Shown: positions 48,181 to 59,758, counted from the first letter of the stretch. The stretch: DNA of 64,000 nucleotides from Sambucus nigra (GCA_949130495.1 OX422222.1:273844109-273908108); one strand, 5' to 3'. Numbers and translations: made by a program. The notes: generated from the letters alone by a model not told the origin.

Positions 48181-48972
48181 TGAGAAACAGAGAAATGCAG
48201 AGGGATTAGCAAAGTACCACGGCAGCAGTAGGAGCGAGACTGCGAGTCACCATGGGGTAAATAATAGTAGAAGCCATTAGAGGCGTGCTCATTACCTCAG
48301 CAGCTTCAACAGGGCCCTCGGCTGCAGAAGCCTCAACGATAGACACACTCCCCTCGCCAACATAGGGTACTAAGGCTAACCTGGGGGCATCATCGGAAGA
48401 AGATGTTGAACCTTCAAGAGATGCCCTAACGAGAGCAGTAGCACCAACCTGGGCCTAGGAGGGGAAGAGGCCACTTAGGGCAACGGGTGGAGAGAGACTT
48501 GGAGAAAGTTGCAAATGAAAAGCTAAGTGTTAGACAGAAGAAGTAAACACAAAAGAATAAGGGGCATAAATGCACCTAACTTACCCCCGTTATGGCACTG
48601 AAGAGAGTAACTGCAGTAAGGGGTCTTGACAATGCAGGAGGAAGGAGAATGTTAGCTATCAGTGATACCACTTCCACCTAAAATGGCCCAACATGTTAGA
48701 AATGATAAACAAAGCAATGGGATAAATAAAATATGTGAGACTTGGAAAGAAATTTACTTCAGAATCACTCTCCTCAACCACAACGAGGGGCAGAGGGACC
48801 CCTTGCTCGGTGTGTAATTAGAGGGCTGGAGTAGTTGTCTCGGGTTAGTCAGACATCTCAGCAGCCCCCGTGGAAGCATCTCTAACCCGGTGCGAGGATG
48901 AATAACGAGAGTAAGTCAGACTAATCAGGGGGAACAGGGAAGAGTATTGTTTGCTGGATAAACACCGCAACG

Positions 48973-48988
48973 CCCCCCCCCCCCCCCC
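48973..48988. repeat. Poly(C) run
   Basis: Sixteen C in a row on the plus strand within the antisense ORF region. Length in the assembly may be unreliable. Confidence 0.9.
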
Positions 48989-51398
48989 AACGAAGCGACT
49001 TACAGGAGGACTGAGGGGACTAGGCCCTTCTCTTTTAACTCCCTGCACCAAAACATTTTCTTAGTAAGAAATGAGCAGTTACAACACACCTTAAGAGAAG
49101 GGGAATGAGAAATAAAGAAGGCACACATACCTCAGATCCAGAGGGGGAACGAGAGGGTATAACCACTAGCAAAGGTGGCGAGGAGGCAGCAGCCGAAGGA
49201 GCTGGGGAAGAAGGCTTTGCTTGTGTCTATTTCTTCTGGGATTTGGTACCCAGTGTCTTTTTCCTAGAGCTCGTTGAACTACCAGTTTCAGGTACCCTCG
49301 TCCTTCTTCTCCTTTTTTCCGTTGGCTTCATGGGATCAACCACGATTATGGGGAACGTACCCGGAGGAGGAACGGTGATAGTGCGTCGTCAAAACTCAAC
49401 ATGTATTCTGTCGACTTCAGCTTGCACCTGCCTCCTTAGCTCTTCATCCATCTCAGGAGACATGGGAGGGGGCACAGAGGCAATTGGGAATGCCTCCAAG
49501 GGAGTCTGTGTTTGAACTTGGGCCTTAGATTTCTTGGACTTAGCCTTCTTGGCCTTCTTAGCAGGTGGCTGAGAAGGCCCCTCTTCCGTGGCAGCTTCGA
49601 TCGAAGGGGCACTTTGTTTGGGGGCTGCAGTGACCTTGGACTTCGGGAGGGTAGTGGGAATCATTGGGTAATGCGGGGGTCATTTTTGGGGAGATTCTTT
49701 CAGGGTTGTACTCAAGGTAAACTCAACCCCAAGCACGGAGTTCCCCTTAAGACCCAGCTCAGAAGAAGAGAAGAAAAGGACTGGGGGATATTGATAGGGG
49801 GACTGAATGAACTCGCGAATCATTTCTAACTGCTCCAAATGGAACTTGGTGGTAAGGGAAGTGGATATGTCCCCCTTCCTAGTGGAACTAGGAAGGGTGA
49901 CATGGCCATCGATGGTGGATGTCACACAAAGCACCGTAGCTGCAGTATAGAAGGTGCAGGCTTCAGCGAAGGTGGACTTTGAGTGGTTGTCCTGGAACAC
50001 AGGTCGAGGGACCCTCTCATCGAACTCGAATTTCCTGCTGTACCTATCAGGGTTGTAAGGCTCTAAGGTGTATCCCCATTCAGTGTAGGAGGGGAGAAAC
50101 CCTGGGGTGAAAATAAGCACTACGACTTGCGAGGGATCTTCAACAACCGGATTGAATCTGATCATTGTGGCTGCAGAAGGAAATAAGTCCCAACTATGAG
50201 CAAAGGTAGACTCACTATATGGCCTCATCAAAAAGGAGTCTAAGTGGTCGAAAACCTGAATTATCTCCTTTCAACTTTGTTTTTTGTGAAAACATATGAG
50301 GCGTGGGGGCTTGATACCTTGGCTCATGGGCATATAAATAGACTTAGCAGCAATAGCAGGAAAGCGGGTATAGAGGAAGCCCGTCAAAAGGATGGTGTTG
50401 GCAAAATTAGCCAAGCTATAACAACCCAGTGATACTGGCATATCGATGTCTGTTTGATCCAACCAGGTGTAGAGGGACCCCAGGGCAATGGCGGCCAGGG
50501 GAAGGTTGAACCCCCTGGCCAAACGAATGGAAATGTTTATTATGTCCCTCCTGAGATGATCGTTGGGTTTCCCCGTAAGAAAAAAGCGTGAAAGAAGTAC
50601 ACGTATGTAGACTGGTAGTTCCAGGGAGGTAACTCTACCACGGCCCGTTACATCACTGACATCCTTTGGCGTCGGGCCTTCGAAAAAGTAGTTGATAAGG
50701 GGGGCAAATATAGCTTTATTTGAGGAACCGATGTAACTGCGGCAGATCCGATCCAGCTCAACTCGATCAGTAGCCTCTTCGGCATCCACAGGCTCGTCAT
50801 GGTAGGTGAACTCACCCATGGGCTCAAACCCAAGAAGTTCACAGACATCCTCCAGCTTAACAGTAAACTCCCCCCATACAGCGAAGAAGGTGTGGGTTGT
50901 GGTGTTCCATCGGGAGACTAGCACTTGGAGTGTTATGTTGTGCTTCGAGAGGGTGAACTCGCCAAATCAGTAGGCTCGATGCAGCCTAACCTTCGCAAGA
51001 ACAGCAACGTGGGAGCTCTGCATATGTGTGTGCCAAGTAGCAAAATGGGTTGGTGACCCCCCAGGTGCTTCGAAGTCAATCTGAGAATAGGGGAAGTCGC
51101 CACAGTCTAAACGTAAATGCAGAGTCCCCTCGGGTGGAAGATAGCCCCACTTTGATGAATCCATCTCCTCATCAGCCAACAGTAAGGGGTCGAACTTGGA
51201 CGAGAAGTGGCCGGTCTTGCATGCCTCAGAAAACTTATCATCTTCTTCAAAGATGGGCGCCCGACCGTAGAAGCGTAGTTTCTCTTAACGATCAGTATAC
51301 AGGGCAGCGCCACTAAGGGCGGTGGCAACGCCAGCAGGGACAGAGGGGGAACCTGGCTGAGTGGTGGAAACTACCTTGGAAGTGCTTAAAGAAACCAT

Positions 51399-52310
51399 GA
51401 GAGAGTGGTGATGAATGATATAGCTGGGCAAGAAGGGTTAAGAACAAGAGGGGAGGAGAACAACCACAGACGGTGGTGCAAAAGATGAGAGAAGGAAGAG
51501 AGTGAGTAAAGAACGGGGCAACAATGGAGGTCGCACAGAGTTCACACATAATTTCTCTCTCTAAAGAAAGCGGGGAGCTTGAAGAAGATGAAGAAGATGA
51601 AGAAATAAAAGGGTTTTGAAATAAAAGAGACGTTTGAAGGGTTTATAAACCTGACTTTTGAGTTTCCCACCATCGCACGTGCAAGGGCCACCTATAATCA
51701 TTTCAAATGAACACGTCGCACATTGGGAAGGGTCTCGACAGTTGAAAAGACAGAGCCACGTCATTAATGAGGTGACGCTTGGGGAAAAGAAGGGGGTTGC
51801 CTTCTCCAGCAAGTTTGAGTTTTGGCGCTAGAAATTTTGTCAGACATATCCAATGACTCCCAACGAAGACAGTCCCCCAACGATTCAAAAAAGCTACGAT
51901 GTCCCCTCCCCCCAAGTCCAAATGTTGTATAATTTGTGACTCAATTACATCAGGGAGAATTTCTTCTTTTTCGAGCATAGCAAAGTATTACAAGGGAGAA
52001 TTTCACTTATCAGGAGTCCAAACGGGTATTTGAGAATGATAGTAGGCCTTTCGGGAGAATTTCAAATAGTAAAGCTAGAATGATTGAGGCTCAGCATGAG
52101 CAAAAAGTGGCGATGTCCCTTCGCCCAAACCCCAATAAGTTATGGTGCTTCGACTCTGGTACATCGGGGAGAATTTTACTTTTTCCAGAGATTATGTCAC
52201 TGTGGTTCTAACGAGGGAAGGAAGGCCAGAATTTCTTCACTCAGAGAAGGTTCATCGGATTGAGTTTCTTTTTCTCGTGCAGACATTTCTTGTTCCAATA
52301 AATTTCTCCA
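51399..52310 (+). other. Tat 3' untranslated region / upstream region of antisense ORF
   Basis: No domain recognised. Includes a GAAGATGAAGAAGATGAAG tract near 51583 and short duplicated GGGAGAATTT(C/T) motifs at 51954, 52000, 52052 and 52168. On the minus strand it should hold the promoter of the antisense ORF; TTTATAAA at 51640-51647 is a possible TATA box. Confidence 0.4.
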
Positions 52311-52311
52311 C

Positions 52312-52322
52312 GAGGGGGCAAA
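52312..52322 (+). promoter_or_regulatory. Tat polypurine tract
   Basis: GAGGGGGCAAA directly precedes the 3' LTR. Confidence 0.8.
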
Positions 52323-53493
52323 TGTAGAGGGGACTTGAAGGTAATCCTGAGATTAGGGATAATCCCTTAATTGGCAACAGTGTTTGAGATTAAGCAATCG
52401 GGGCAGCTTGGCGTGGCAACTCATACTTTAGCTTGTTAAATTAGTCATATTGTATTTCTGTTTATATTGGCTCTAAGCTATAATGGTTGTAATGATGTAA
52501 CGAGAATAATAATGAGTTTTAGTGTGAGGTCAAACAGTACTCGCGAGAGACCAGGCTTGGCAGGGCCTGGGAGAGCTTCCATGCTCTATCGAATGACCTC
52601 ACCGTGGGAACTTTAGAGGGAATTTGTTTGCAGGATGGAGAAGTGAGACACCGTTGGGGCATATCCTGACCATCTTAGATACACCTAGAAAAAACACCGA
52701 AGGACCCTGATCGTGGAACCTCGTGCGGATTAGCTTGGACTTTCATCGGGCGTTGAGTTGAGAACCAAACATCCCTCTACTTAATGTCACATCTACTATA
52801 GGTGATGTCACTAGCGAGCTAAACAATGTGAGACCTGCACTTGAGTAAACCACCATGGTATTTGGGGCTATCAGGCAGTTGGTGAGCCACCTCTGCGACA
52901 ACAGCCCCCTGACACACAGTGGTTAGGCAAAAGGCATGTCTTGACATTTAATGTTTATGATGTGGAGACAAATAGTGCACCAGGCATTTAATGTTGTGAC
53001 ATAGAGTATGAGGGATGTCTTTTATAGTCTTAAATGACTGAGTTGCCTCGGGGGTGGTGTGGGCGGCTATTTAAGGACCCCAGCCACCTTTGAGGTGAAG
53101 AGGATCTTTTGAGAGCTCAGGAGTTATTGCTAGGGAGAATACACATCAAAGAGAGTTATTGCAAACCAGAGGGTTTACTCACTCACCATTGTTATTTATT
53201 ACGAAGCTTTTAATACTTGACAGAGATTCCTGAGGGTGTTTGGTGTGTTTTTTCCTGCCTACCAAGGTGTATCTAGGGTGCTTACTTCTCTCTCCCTCTA
53301 GCCAATTCACTTATAAGTTCACCATTATCTCCGGAGTTATACACGAGAGTTTTGTGAGTTTAAACTGAGTTTAGCTTCATTGGGTTTGTGCTTGTGTGTC
53401 CTATCATTAGTCCAAAGCTTTGGTCAATTAGCTTACCATTACCATACTCAAATAGGGGTTACGCCTCCATCCTATCTAAACTACCCTCTTACA
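52323..53493 (+). repeat. Tat 3' LTR, uninterrupted
   Basis: 1171 bp, TGTAGAGGGG to CTCTTACA. It preserves the empty target site of element A at 53417-53421 (CCAAAGCTTTGGTC). TATA-like CTATTTAAGG near 53070. Confidence 0.93.
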
Positions 53494-54428
53494 GCTTCTT
53501 ACTTCTCCATCAAACTTGCTGTGACCACCTGAATATTACCAAACACTTCTCTGTTCCACTTCCTTAAATCATAAATGAGCAAACTTAACTTTACGGACAA
53601 TCTTAAACTAGCATTCCCTTCCACCTCATACCCAAACCACTAAGCCCTTACTCTATCCTCAAAATTCGATTCCTTGAGCCACATATTCTCAAATCTAAAA
53701 GTATTCCTCCCTTCCCTCTATCCCCCACATTCAAGAAGAATAGTACAATGATCCCTAGTCACCCTAGGTTAACATGACTGAACCATACCTGGAAAATGTT
53801 CCTCCCAACCTTAAGAAATAAGAAATCTGTCAAGTCTAGACAACGACGGCAGGCCCCTGAGGCTTGACCAGGTAAATAACCCCCCTTCCAATGGTAAGTC
53901 TATAAGCTCCATCTCATCTATAAAATCAGAAAAATCTCTCATATATCTTTCAGTTCTACCACCATTGCTTCGCTCCGTTCCAAATCGCACCACATTAAAA
54001 TCGCCTCTCACATAAAAAGGAAGGCCCCATATTATAACCACTCCAGCTAATTACTCCCCCAACTCCCACCCATCCCTATACTCTACCGGGCCGTAGATTC
54101 CTGAGAAACTCCAAATAAATCCCTCTTCCTTGTTTTTAAACTTACAAGATAAGGACCATCTACCCTCCAAACTCTCAATTAAATCGATCACTGAAGAATT
54201 CCACATTATGACCACCCCGCCTGACACTCCCAAAGCATCCATACTGACCCATCTAATCCCACGCCTTCCCCATAAGGATCTAATAGTACCCTCCTCCATA
54301 TTGGCCATCTTTGTCTCCTGAAGACACAAGATATCCGGCTTCCACTTTGCAACCGCTCCTCCAATAATACCCATTTTGTTGGTATCATTTACCCCTCTCA
54401 CATTCCACGATATAATACGTAGTTTCAT
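53494..54428 (-). pseudogene. LINE ORF2, N-terminal endonuclease part
   Basis: Starts at ATG 54426-54428 (MKLRIISWNVRGVND). APE-type endonuclease motifs follow: ILCLQETKM, FIWSFSGIYGP, then FYVRGDFNVVRF and LFTWSS with LSRLDRFLIS. In-frame stops lie at 54051-54053 and 53811-53813, with further ones downstream, but the frame itself holds for more than 900 bases to the insertion point. The endonuclease would nick target DNA to prime reverse transcription. The rest of ORF2 is at 17632-20348. Confidence 0.9.
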
Positions 54429-57123
54429 TAATTAAACAACAATTGAACCTCCCTTTCCTCTCCTTCTTCGAACCCCACCTCTCCTACCCCAGCCCTATTC
54501 TTATCGAATAGAGTCCATGCCTCCTCCTCGCATCCCTTAAATACAACTCCTGCATCATCGGTAAAAGTTCCAAACAAGTCCTCCCTCCAGCCCACCAGGT
54601 CTTCGTCCCAGCCCTCTTCATCGCACACATTATCAATTCCTTCCTGGTTTGGAATCACTAAATCTACCCATAGCCTAGAGTCAATTAGTTCCTAAAAGAG
54701 TGCACCATCCTTTTTGCATCCCCCCGCTGTCGTTTCACTAGCCACCACAATCGCTTTGCAATTATTTTCTACTGACGATTTCGTTTCCCTTTCACCTTTG
54801 TCCTCATAATGCCTTTCTGGTATTTCCACTTTTTCCCCCCATTTCACTTTCCCACCACTTTTCCCTTGTTGCCGATTTTGCCCACATTTTTGAACGCCTT
54901 AATATTTTTTAGGCTTACTAATGACGATCCGAAATACATATCATTCTTCCCTTTATTATTATTATTTTTTTCTTTTCAGCGATCACCTCTGTTCCATGCT
55001 TTTTTTTTTCTAATACCCCTCCTGTCTTGTTGTCACCCCCCCTGGTTAACGTTTTCAAATTTACCCCTCCTTTGTTCAGCCACGACATCTGAAACATCCC
55101 CCTCCCTGATGTCCTTGTCCCTAGAATTATGCCACTGTAAAACATGATATTTTTTCTTGGAATTTGGTATATCCCCCACACAATTGCTTGACGAGTTGTT
55201 TATTAAACCACCACATTTATTAGGACAAAAATCTTTATGCTCCTCACACCTTACCCCCTTGTCTGTATTAACAAGTCCACCCATTTTGGCAACATGCGAA
55301 GTCTTGAGACCTGTATTTTTAACCTCCTCTAAACCAGCCTTTATTTTTTCTTTTGACAAACAAATGGGACCACAAACTACAGTAGGCTCTTCATTATTAT
55401 TCCCTGTTAATTCCTGCTCCGCACACTCACTTCCTGACATTCTTTTTGTTTCTCCACATATTTTTCTATTACCCACATGGGAATATAAACCATCACACTC
55501 ACCCATTTCCACATGTTCCCGTCTTTTTTTTGTTGGAGAAATGGCTGAAAAGGATTAAATGTTCCCCCTTCCATTGCACGCCTCCTGCTTATTCTTTGGG
55601 TGTTGGTCGTCCGTACCACCATTCACGGAGGTGGTGTTCTCCTCCTCAAAACCGTCCGACCCACTGCTATCCATCCCGACTGCGATCTCGTCATCTTTTG
55701 GTTCAGTTCCTTCTCCCGGCGCTGTCAACGTGTCCCGCCCGTTACCCAGATTGTTGGTCGTTCTACCCGACCTGACTGAAACGGATAGGCCTTCCATCCT
55801 CGTAACTCCCTTCCCGTGCACCACAGCGGAGTCGCTGTAAAACCTAGTATGATCCGACTCCCTTATGACGTTAACACGACTAACCTTTGTCGAAACCGTG
55901 GAACTGCCGTAGTGCTTTGTACGCTCAAAACCAACGTCTTAACAACTCTCACATGGCAGTGCAGAACCTCCGTCAACAGCCTTGATAGTAACTGGAGCTC
56001 CAGCGCTGACCGATGTTTCCAATGCCAAGTGAGTCTGAGTACCTGTCTCAGCCCTCATACACAATTGTAACTCATCCCATACTTGTAAAACATATACCCA
56101 ACCTCCCATACCTATTTTGATACTCAAAGCGATAGGATCCTTCCCATGTACAATAATTCTCGCCCACTGCAATTCCTCTCCTGGCCAAGTTGCATGATAC
56201 ACTTTGATGAATCCCCCACAAAACTCACCGATCGCTTTAAACACCTCTCCCCCCTCAGGTGGAGTGGTATTTCCATCACCTGTATCCACCTATTGCCTAG
56301 AATACGAGATTCAACATTGAAACTCACATTTGCCTGCCACCTTTTTAACAACACCGGCTCATCTCCAAACTTCCATTGTTTCTCTTTCAACACCCTAACA
56401 GCCTCTTCATTGGATGCCAAAATAAAAACAAATAAGGAAGAATGTAATAATTTGACATCAAGGGTACCTACCGGTTTCCACCAGGTTCTCGCCCATGATC
56501 TGATTTTCTCTAACTCCGGTGTGGGACTATCCGATCTACTGACCCTCCCAACAAGGGCTCTTTTGAATAACTCCACTCCGGACTTGCATGAATCTTCTCC
56601 CACGCGGAGATCAGTCCCACATGTGGTGTCTTTCTTGATGGAAATGACTGAGGTAGGCCATGGCTCCACCACTGCTGCCTGTAGATACGACCTTCCAACT
56701 ATTCTCTTACTCTTGTTTACAACTTCTCCCGCAGCAAGTTTACAAACCACCCTTGGTTCTATTGTTCCGAACACCTCTCCCACTGCACCCCGCCTCCTGC
56801 CCGGGGAGACCTCCGAAATCTGCACATGAACTCGGGTTGAAACTCCCTTAATGACAATATTGAACATAGTTTTCTTTTCCTTCCTGGAAGTGTATGCGAT
56901 TATCTTCCTCCCTATGTATCTTCTCATCTGAAAAAATTACCGCTATGTGTGGTCGCATACCACAGACACGAACTCAACCACCGAACGTCACCCTTATTCA
57001 ACAACGCCTCATTGTCCATTTCCTTAACAATAAAGCATAGTCTGTAATATAGGTTGCTATCGTTCCTCAAAATACCCAGCGTATATGCACTCCCTCCGGC
57101 AAAACCTTTTCCTCTCTCTCCAT
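54428..57123 (-). pseudogene. LINE ORF1, DUF4283-type RNA-binding protein
   Basis: Probable start at the minus-strand ATG 57121-57123 (MEREEKVLPEG), leaving a 53-base leader. It is broken by frameshifts: one before 56927, one near 56290-56124 and one near 55033-54658. The 56927-56124 frame has DVKLLHSSLFVFILASNEEAV and LLKRWQANVSF, like the DUF4283 domain of plant LINE ORF1. The C-terminal half is polar and acidic without a clear domain. The last codon TAA overlaps the ORF2 ATG by one base (TAATG at 54430-54426). It would bind LINE RNA in a ribonucleoprotein. Confidence 0.8.
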
Positions 57124-57189
57124 TTTTTGGGTGTCTCTTAACTGGATTTCAGAGGCAATTTTTTTTCATGAAATCTACTTTTATAAATA

Positions 57190-57748
57190 TAGTGACATTG
57201 TACTTAATATTGTGTTCAAAATGGTCAAATGGTACTTAACACAACTAACCCTCAACAATACACCATAATTTTTCATCCTAAAGTCATGTTATTAAATAAC
57301 ATTTGTACCACTCAATAGAAAAATAATTCTTTGCCCGAATTTATTTTTTTCACAAAACATAATATTTTACTTACTGAAAATATAATATATGAAATTATAT
57401 TTTAATCTAACAGGACATGGCTTTAAATTGTGTTGTTTAAACATTACATTACGTCGTTTTATACTAACACGACACAACATGAAATTGTGTTCTTTAAACA
57501 TTTTGCTACGACGCGAAATAGTGATTTTTACTAACAAAAATGCGATCATTTAGGAGAACTTTAGCGATTTACACTTTTTGCGCTTAAATGATTTTTTTTT
57601 TTTTTTAAAAAGTGTAAAATACAAAAGTTGTCCTAAATACTTTAAAAAAAATTAAAATGATCAAAGCCAACCTTATTTTAATAGTGTAGTAGAAGCAAGT
57701 GTAATAGCTTGATTATAGGTTGGTTGATAATTTGGGGAAGCCGTATAG
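57190..57748. other. Host-like flank right of LINE, no gene seen
   Basis: AT-rich. 57177-57189 is the right copy of the LINE duplication. A run of 18 T lies near 57590. No coding signal. Confidence 0.5.
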
Positions 57749-57757
57749 TTTCTATTG

Positions 57758-58726
57758 GGGTATAGCTATTCACACTCCAAAAAATCTTCTAACACTCCAT
57801 TTTATTTTCAAATAAAAGTTAAAAAGACTCTTATACCCTTATGATTAATCCATTACATTTCCTCCCAGTCACAAAATGGAATAAACCTCTTATTTACTCC
57901 AAAAATTATACACATAATTTTTAAAAATGAACTATTAAAAAATGCAAGGACTGTAAAAAAATATCACATAATTTTAAAAAATGAACTAAAAAGAAAGTAA
58001 AAATCTCTTCTTTACCCCCGAAATCATTTTTTTGTAAACAAACAAGAACGCAACTCAATTAAAAAGAGACACGACACATGACATAAATTCTTTTTCTCCA
58101 CCTAAAATGAACACCACCGAAATAAAAATTATATAACGCATACCGAACACAAAAACGATCAACTAAAAATGCGATTTGACACGGAATCTCATTCTTATTT
58201 AGCTAACAGAAATACAACACAAATAAAAGTGATACGACACAATACGACATGCCACAAAATAGTTTTTTAAAAATAAGATACGAACACGACCTCATTAAAA
58301 CGCGACATGCCATAAAATATTATTTTTTTACCTAACACGAACATGACTCAAATAAAAAATATAAAATAAACTAAAAAAAACTTTAATAATTAGATTATGT
58401 TGAAAAGGCACCATAAATAGAAAAAATGGAATATATGGTTCTTGAATTTTAAAACAAAAAAAATGACAATATTTTTTTTTATCTAATATGAACACGATCT
58501 AATTAAAATGCAACACGACAAGATATGAAATCTCATTTATTTACCTAGTACGATCCAAATAAATGTGACACGATATTCAATTTTATTTTTTTAATTACAT
58601 ATTAGATTTAGTATGATGTCACATTTATTTGGATCGTGTTAGATAAATAAATGAGAGTATTTTAATTTTTATTTGAAATAAAAATGGAGTATTAGAAGAT
58701 TTCTCGAACGGTCAATAGCTATACCC
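57758..58726. mobile_element. Mutator-like MITE with long inverted ends
   Basis: The ends are inverted copies: GGGTATAGCTATT at the left and its reverse complement at 58714-58726. Similarity extends about 60-85 bases inward (ATCTTCTAA, ACTCCATTTT, CAAATAAAA shared). The flanks TTTCTATTG (57749-57757) and TTTCTATTT (58727-58735) form an 8- to 9-bp target duplication. Length and G-rich ends fit Mutator-like elements. The interior has no transposase, repeats ACACGAC-type words, and has a 39-nt inverted pair (58532-58570, 58617-58655). Confidence 0.82.
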
Positions 58727-58942
58727 TTTCTATTTTCCGGTACATCGGTACGTCCGCACCTTAACCTTAGGGAATTTACAAATCTTAACAAACTAGCCTT
58801 CTATTTAAAGAATCTTAATTTAGTCTTCATAGAAACACCAACATAATGGTTTAAACATAAAAAAAGTGCTCGAGGAAATGCAATCATTTCTCTTTACAGA
58901 ATGAAGCTTAGTATTGGTACACTTAACATAGGAGTGATCTCA

Positions 58943-59215
58943 TTAAGCACACGGACAAGTGTGATTATATGATGACAAAGGTTGCTTGGTAATTTCCAAG
59001 AAACATGTGGATGCATGAGCGATTTCTTCTGCTATTTCGTCTTCGTATATAGTTGCAAGGGTTGTGTATGTTTGGAGCTTGGAGACGGGGACAAAATGAA
59101 TGGGTGCAACAGCTGAGAATGGGGTCCGCCGCCTAGTATCGCTGTCTCTGGTAGTGTTTGGTGGTAGGATGGGAACCATGGGATTGAAAACTGGAGATGT
59201 GCCAAAACTTGTCAT
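58943..59215 (-). CDS. Hypothetical 90-residue host protein
   Basis: ATG at 59213-59215 in good plant context (ACAAAAATGAC), 90 codons, ending TAA followed by TGA. About 100 bases upstream is a TATATATA box (59312-59320), and between them a CT/CA-rich leader typical of plant genes. The protein starts with a Ser/Thr/Pro-rich segment and an Arg triplet, then PFSAVAPIHFVPVSKLQTYTT, an acidic stretch (YEDEIAEEIAH) and a Cys-containing tail (HTCPCA). I do not recognise a family. A first exon or an organelle-targeted peptide are alternatives. It is the best host-gene candidate in the window. The overlapping plus-strand frame (59100-59312) is likely its shadow. Confidence 0.4.
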   Translation of the reverse strand: MTSFGTSPVFNPMVPILPPNTTRDSDTRRRTPFSAVAPIHFVPVSKLQTYTTLATIYEDEIAEEIAHASTCFLEITKQPLSSYNHTCPCA

Positions 59216-59311
59216 TTTTGTTGATTCAAATGTTAACCGACGTCCAATACAAGGTTTGATTTATGGGAGAAGAGGAGAGGAGTTGTTGGTTGATATGCTA
59301 TGCTGTGTTTG

Positions 59312-59320
59312 ATATATATA
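59312..59320 (-). promoter_or_regulatory. TATA box of the small gene
   Basis: TATATATA on the minus strand, about 97 bases before the ATG at 59215. Confidence 0.4.
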
Positions 59321-59355
59321 CAGAAGAAAAGAAACACTGAACTACGCTTGGTTGC

Positions 59356-59468
59356 ATTATTATTATTATTATCAATATTATTATTATTAAGGCATCGCTT
59401 TCAAAACTATTTTGGTATTCTAATATTCCACAAGTGTCATAAAAAGGGTGTGTGTCAAGAGTCATACC

Positions 59469-59503
<35 letters not shown>
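59356..59503. repeat. Two (TTA)n microsatellites
   Basis: ATT/TTA repeats at 59356-59390 (interrupted) and 59470-59503 (pure). Confidence 0.95.
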
Positions 59504-59504
<1 letters not shown>

Positions 59505-59613
59505 ACATGATGGGAGCTGCTTCATGAATTATATTTTTAATATATTTGAATACATTATTAAGATATAGATTGGTGTAGTATAATTCAATAACTCGATGAT
59601 TTGATTTAATAAT

Positions 59614-59758
59614 GGAAAATGATATGTGTACCAAGTGTTTACACCAAAAATGATTTACCAAGTGCATTAAACTGTTGTACCTGCAGTAGTGTATAACAGT
59701 TTAATGCATTTGGTAAACCACTTTTGGTGTAAAAACTTGATACGTATATCATTGTCCT
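59614..59758. mobile_element. 145-bp foldback MITE or hairpin
   Basis: Left arm from GGAAAATGATAT and right arm ending ATATCATTGTCC pair along about 62 bases with some mismatches (TTTACACCAAAA, TTTACCAA, TGCATTAAACTGTT shared). A loop of about 20 bases contains CTGCAG. No clear target duplication was found. Confidence 0.75.

Larger units (their letters stand above)
46618..51398 (-). pseudogene. Tat antisense ORF with plant mobile domain
   Basis: Starts at the minus-strand ATG 51396-51398 (MVSLSTS). One frame runs to 49389 (about 670 codons) without a frameshift, broken by stops near 51286 and at 50967, 50271, 49680 and 49389. The core at about 50920-50280 has VSRWNTTTHTF, WGEFTVKLEDVCELLGFEP and, later, SLYTWLDQTDID, matching plant mobile domain (PMD) proteins. 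A basic stretch KKAKKAKSKKSKAQ (about 49560) may be a nuclear signal. Beyond the satellite, 47217-46618 has Leu/Glu/Arg-rich segments likely to form a coiled coil and would be the C-terminus. Antisense PMD ORFs are known in Tat elements; their role is unknown. Confidence 0.8.
20349..53493 (+). mobile_element. Ty3/gypsy element of the Tat lineage with nested insertions
   Basis: LTRs begin TGTAGAGGGG and end TACA (3' copy). The 5' LTR (20349-21465 plus 34370-34441) is split by element A; the 3' LTR is 52323-53493. Flanks ACTTC (20344-20348) and GCTTC (53494-53498) differ at one base and are the likely target duplication. Internal order is gag, protease, RT, RNase H, a second archaeal-type RNase H, integrase, then an antisense ORF, a satellite and a polypurine tract. 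The dual RNase H and antisense ORF are marks of the Tat group. Without elements A and B it would be about 14.8 kb. Confidence 0.92.
17496..57176 (-). mobile_element. Full-length L1-like LINE, split by a 33-kb nested insertion
   Basis: The LINE runs on the minus strand from 57176 (5') to the poly(A) tail, seen as T at 17496-17504. It is flanked by a perfect 13-bp duplication ACTTTTATAAATA at 17483-17495 and 57177-57189. The insertion at 20349-53493 interrupts ORF2 between endonuclease and reverse transcriptase. Removing it and one 5-bp duplication leaves about 6531 bp, a normal length for a full plant L1. The halves meet within the linker between endonuclease and RT, one base out of frame. The element is decayed by several stops and frameshifts. 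Confidence 0.9.

Noticed and set aside
56146..56829. 227-codon plus-strand frame
   Set aside because: Antisense shadow of LINE ORF1; no domain.
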